Shown here: in pieces, positions 60,501-64,000 of the stretch
Numbering within the stretch: the first letter of the stretch is position 1
Layout of the letters: the number at the start of each line of letters is the position of its first letter
Origin: Megascapheus bottae
Taxonomy: Eukaryota > Chordata > Mammalia > Rodentia > Geomyidae
DNA length: 64,000 bases
Direction of reading: 5' to 3'
NCBI GenBank assembly: GCA_024803745.1
Contig: JANJXV010000262.1
Span: 744,001-808,000 of the forward strand
Notes under the pieces: model-generated
Told to the model about the DNA's origin: nothing
Database searches by the model: none
The model's input: the letters and a program-made list of their open reading frames with translations, nothing else
Translations under genes and position numbers: made by a program

Positions 60501-63500
60501 AGAATGGAAGTGTGTGAAGTCAAAATGGAGGTGTGTGAAGTCAAAGAATGGACGTGTGTGAAGTCAAAATTGTGGTGTGTGAAGTCACAAATGCAGGTGT
60601 GTGAAGTCACAGAATGGAGGTGTGTGAAGTCAAAATGGAGGTGTGTGAGGTCAAGGAATGGATGTGTGTGAAGTCATAGAATGGAGGTGTATGAAGTCAT
60701 GGAATGGAGGTTTGTGAAGTCAAACATTGGAAGCGTGTGAAGTTACAGAATGGAGGTGTGTGAAGTCATAGAATGGAGGTGTGTGAAGTCAGATAATGGA
60801 GGTGTGTGAAGTCAGATTGCAGGTTTGTGAAGTCATAGAATGGAGGTTTGTGAAGTCATAGATTGGAAGTGTGTGAAGTCATAGAATGGAGGTTGTGAAG
60901 TCATAGATTGAAGGTGTGTGGAAGTCATAGTATGGAGGTGTGTGAAGTCACAGAAAGGAGGTGTGTGAATTCACAGAATGGAGTTGTATGAAGTCACAAT
61001 GCAGGTGTGTGAAGTCATAGAATGGAGGTGTGTGAAATCAAAGAATGGAGGTTTGTGAAGTCATAGAATGGATTGTGTGTGAAATCAGAGAATGGAAGTG
61101 TGTGAAGTCACAGAATGGAGGTGTGTAATGTGACAGAGTGGAGGTGTGTGAAGTCACAGAATGGAGGTGTGTGAAGTCATAGAATGGAGGTGTGTGAAGT
61201 CACAGAATGCAGTTGTGTGAAGTCAGAATAGAGGTGTGCGAAGTCATAGAATGGAGGTGTGTGAAGTCAGAATGGAGCTGTGTGAAGTCATAGAATGGAA
61301 GTGTGTGAAGTCAGAATGGAGGTGTGTGAACTCATAGAATGGAGGTGTATGAACTCACAATGGAGGTGTGTGAAGTCACAGAATGGATGTGTGTGAACTC
61401 AGAAAGGAGGTGTGGGAAGTCATAGAATGGAGGTCTGTGAAGTCATAGAATGGAGGTGTGTGAAATCATATAATGGAGGTGTGTGAAGTCACAGAATTGA
61501 GGTGTGTGAAGTCAGAATGGAGGTGTGTGAAGTCAGAATGGAGGTGTGGAAAGTCAGAGAATGGAGGTGTGTGAAGTCACAATGCAGGTGTGTGAACTCA
61601 TAGAATGGAGGTGTGTGAAGTCACAATGTAGGTTTCTGAAGTCATAGAATGGAGGTGTGTGAAGTAATAGAATGGAGGTGTGTGAAGTCACAGAATGGAG
61701 GTGTGTGATGTCATAGAATGGAGGTGTGTGAAGTCACAGAATGGAGGGGTGTAAGGCCTAGAATGGAGGTGTGTGAAGTCATAGAATGGAGGTGTGTGAA
61801 GTCATAGAATGGGGGTGTGTGAAGTCACAGAATGGAGGTGTGTGAAGTCACACTATGGAGGGGTGTGAACTCAGATTTGAGGTGTGTGAGGTCACAGAAT
61901 GGAGGTGTGTGAAGTCATATAACGAGGTGTGTGACGTCACAGAATGGAGGTGTGTGAAGACACAGAATGGAGGTGTGTGAACTCAGAGTGGAGGTGTGTG
62001 AAGTCACAGAATGGAGGTGTGTGAAGTTATAGAATGGAAGTGTGTGAAGTCATAGAATGGAGGTGTGTGAAGTCACAAATGGAGGTGTGTTAACTCAGAA
62101 TGGAGGTGTGTGAAGTCACAGAATGGAGGGGTGTGAAGTCAAAATTGTGATGTGTGAAGTCATAAATGGAGGTGTGTGAAGTCACGGAGTGGGTGTGTGT
62201 GAAATCAAAATGGAATTTTGTGAAGTCAAAGAAAGGAGTTTTGTGAAGTCATAGAATGGATGTGTATGAAGTCATGGAATGGAGGTTGGTGAAGTCAAAC
62301 ATTGGAAGTGTGTGAAATTACACAATGGAGGTGTGTGAAATCAGAGAATGGAGGTGTGTGAAGTCATAAAATGGAGGTGTGTGAAATCACAGAATGGAAG
62401 TGTGTGTAGTCACAGAGTGGAGGTGTGTAAAGTCACAGAATGGAGGTGTGTGAAGTCTCAGAATGGAGATGTGTGAAGTCATAGAATGGAGGTGTTTGAA
62501 GTCATAGAATGTTGGTTTTTGAAGTCAGAGAATGGAGGTGTGTGAAGTCATGGAATGGAGGTGTGTGAGGTCAGATTGGAGGTGTGTGAAGTCACAGAAT
62601 GGAAGTGTGTCAACTCAGAAAGGAGGTGTCTGAAGTCACAGAATGGAAGTGTGTGAACTCAGAATGGAGGTGTGTGAAGTGACAGAATGGAGGTGTGTGA
62701 AATCACAGAATGGAGATGTGTGAAGTCACAGAATGGAGGTGTGTGAAATCGTAGAATGGAGGTGTGTGAAGTCAGAGAATCAAGGTGTGTGAAGTCACAG
62801 AATGGAGGTGTGTGAACTCACAATGGAGGTGAGTGAAGTCACAGAATGCAGGTGTGTGAAGTCATAGAATGGAAGTGTGTGAAGTCATAGAATGTAGGTG
62901 TGTGATGTCAGAATGGAGGTGTGTGAAGTCACAGAATGGAGGTGTGTGACGTCATAAATGTTGGTGTGTGAAGTCATAGAATGGAGATGTGAAGTCATAG
63001 AATGGAGGTGTGAAGTCATAGAATGGAGGTGTGTGAAGTCACAGAAGGCAGGTGTGTGAAGTCACAGAATAGAGTTGTGTGAAGTCACAATGGAGGTGTG
63101 TGAATTCATAGAATGGAGATGTGTGAAGTCAAAGAATGGAGGTGTGTGAAGTCATACAATGGAGGTGTGTGAAATCACAAAATGGAGGTGTGTGTAGTCA
63201 CAGAGTGGAGGTGTGTAAAGTCACAGAGTGGAGGTGTGTGAATTCTCAGAATGGAGGTGTGGGAAGTCACAGAATGGAGGTGTGTGAAGTCAAAGAATGG
63301 AGGTGTGTGAATTCATAGAATGGAGGTGTGTGAAGTCAAAGAATGGAGGTGTGTGAAGTCATAGAATGGAGGTGTGTGAGGTCATATTGGAGGTGTGTGA
63401 AGTCACAGAATGGAAGTGTGTCAACTCAGATAGTAGGTGTGTGAAGTCATAGAATGGAGGTGTGTGAAGTTATAGAATGGAGGTGTGTGAACTCACAGAA

Positions 63501-64000
63501 TGGAGGAGTGTGAAGTCATAGAATGGACGTGTGTGAAGACACAGAAATGAGGTCTTTGAAGTCAAAATGGAAGTGTGTGAAGTCAGAATGGAGGTGTGTG
63601 TAGTCATAGAATGGAGGTGTGTGAAGTCACAGAATGGAGGTGTGTGAACTCATAGAATGGAGGAGTGTGAAGTCATAGAATGGAGGTGTGTGAAGTCACA
63701 GAATGGAGGTGTGTGAACCCAGAATGGAGGTGTGTGAATTAACAGAAGGGAGGTTTGTGTAGTCATAGAATGGATGTTTCTGAAGTAAGAATGAAGGTAT
63801 GTGAAGTCATAGAATGGAGGTGTGTGAAGTCAAAATGGAGGTGTGTGAAGTCAAACAATGTCGGTGTGTGAAGTCACAGAATGGAGGTGTGTGAAGTCAC
63901 AGAATGGAAGTGTGTGAAGTCAAAATGGAGGTGTGTGAAGTCAAAGGATGGACGAGTGTGAAGTCAAAATTGTGGTGTGTGAAGTCACAAATGCACGTGT
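57515..64000 (+). repeat. Diverged satellite with ~3.4-kb and ~3.9-kb long-range repeats, running off the window
   Basis: Here the array loses the near-perfect homogeneity of the preceding domain. Units near 59.6-60.6 kb recur near 62.9-64.0 kb: GTGTGACATC/GTGTGACGTC at 59591/62943 (offset 3,352), M4-like units at 60395/63772 (3,377), and TCTTTGAAGTC at 60131/63553 (3,422). The drifting offset shows gain and loss of monomers. A second pairing links ~57,690 with ~61,627 (TGTAGGTTTCTGAAGTC). M4-like, S (60905) and M2 (62506) units are present, so this segment is an older relative of the left-hand HOR. The - strand frame at 57750-57980 and the + strand frame at 63136-63318 are repeat by-products. 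Confidence 0.8.

Larger units (their letters stand above)
1..64000 (+). repeat. 23-bp satellite array filling the whole window
   Basis: Every part of the window reads as head-to-tail copies of GGAGGTGTGTG + AAGTCATAGAAT, or close variants, always in the same orientation. The block GGAGGTGTGTGAAGTCA is the most conserved part. The two bases after it vary (TA, CA, AA or absent), giving 23-bp and 21-bp monomers. The TG tract also varies: one TG lost (GGAGGTGTGAAG, as near 4230 and 19215) or gained (GAGTTGTGTGTGAAG, as near 220 and 4108). There is one C per consensus monomer, no CpG, and GC near 43%. I saw no inverted units, poly-A tails, LTRs, or stretches of more than about 30 bases that do not fit the repeat. 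The length, the degeneracy and the nested long-range periodicities are known properties of eukaryotic satellites. The family is not one I recognise. Centromeric, pericentromeric or subtelomeric location is inference only. Confidence 0.99.

Noticed and set aside
1..64000. CRISPR array, because of regularly spaced ~23-bp repeats
   Set aside because: There are no unique spacers. The repeats are directly adjacent, and no cas-like gene or leader is present.
1..64000. Telomere of a budding yeast type, because some Candida and Kluyveromyces telomeric repeats are 23-25 bp and contain GGTGT
   Set aside because: Those arrays are short and homogeneous because telomerase copies one template. This array is 64 kb or longer, with thousands of variant monomers, 21/23/25-bp lengths and kilobase HORs, which fits a recombining satellite.
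1..64000. Human-type satellites 2 and 3, because GAATGGA occurs in the monomer
   Set aside because: GAATGG appears only once per 23 bp and the rest (GTGTGTGAAGTCATA) does not resemble a (CATTC)n-derived sequence.
1..64000. G-quadruplex array from GGAGG in every monomer
   Set aside because: G runs are only two bases long, and the two pairs in GGAGG are separated from the next monomer by about 18 bases, so only weak two-tier structures are possible. Three-G runs are rare variants.
1..64000. CENP-B box or other known centromere-protein site
   Set aside because: No TTCG...CGGGA-like 17-mer was seen. CpG is nearly absent from the consensus. Centromere function cannot be judged from this sequence.
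1..64000. Transposable elements or processed pseudogenes nested in the array
   Set aside because: I scanned for poly-A tails, terminal repeats and any long stretch out of register and found none. All irregular spots are changes in monomer length or order.

Overview
The whole 64 kb window is one uninterrupted tandem-repeat (satellite) array. I find no gene, RNA gene, transposon, CRISPR array or unique sequence in it. The monomer is 23 bp and reads on the + strand as GGAGGTGTGTG followed by AAGTCATAGAAT. All monomers point the same way, from base 1 to base 64000, and both edges lie inside the array. Common variants are 21 bp (two bases lost around the TA of GTCATAGAAT, or one TG lost from the GTGTGTG tract) and 25 bp (one extra TG). 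About 2,800 monomers fit in the window (estimate: 64,000 / ~22.6). The consensus has 9 G, 7 A, 6 T and 1 C, so it is ~43% GC with extreme G-over-C strand skew and no CpG. This is typical of a eukaryotic heterochromatic (centromeric, pericentromeric or subtelomeric) satellite. I do not recognise the family and cannot name the organism.

The information is in the order of monomer variants, which repeats at kilobase scale (higher-order repeats, HORs). I followed five rare variants as markers: M1 AAAGTCATGTCATGG, M2 AATGTTGGTTTTTGAAG, M3 GTGAAGGCACAGAATGGAG, M4 GGATGTTTCTGAAGTAAG, and S AGATTGAAGGTGT. In bases 1-32000 a HOR of about 4 kb (order M2, M4, S, second S, M1, M3) recurs with lengths from 1.45 to 4.24 kb. 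The short ones are truncated copies. Copies fall into subtypes a, b and c by shared private variants. The most similar copies are often not neighbours: 1-2530 matches 14890-17420, and 2602-5754 matches 21667-24819 almost perfectly.

Bases 31949-40544 are an older, more diverged zone with short local duplications (137, 249 and ~412 bp, plus steps of ~1124 and ~675 bp). Bases 40545-57514 are a second, highly homogenised HOR domain: a 3.72 kb unit in tandem, then a 5,430 bp unit in 2.18 tandem copies. Copies A and B of the latter differ at one base that I could find over about 5.3 kb, plus three at the left junction. Bases 57515-64000 return to diverged repeats with ~3.4 kb and ~3.9 kb spacing.

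Nothing here works as a gene set. The longest open frame is 84 codons, and every frame is made of the 23 bp repeat translated in rotation. The interest lies in the multi-level repeat architecture and its recombination junctions. All identities and offsets were read by eye and need confirmation by a self-alignment.
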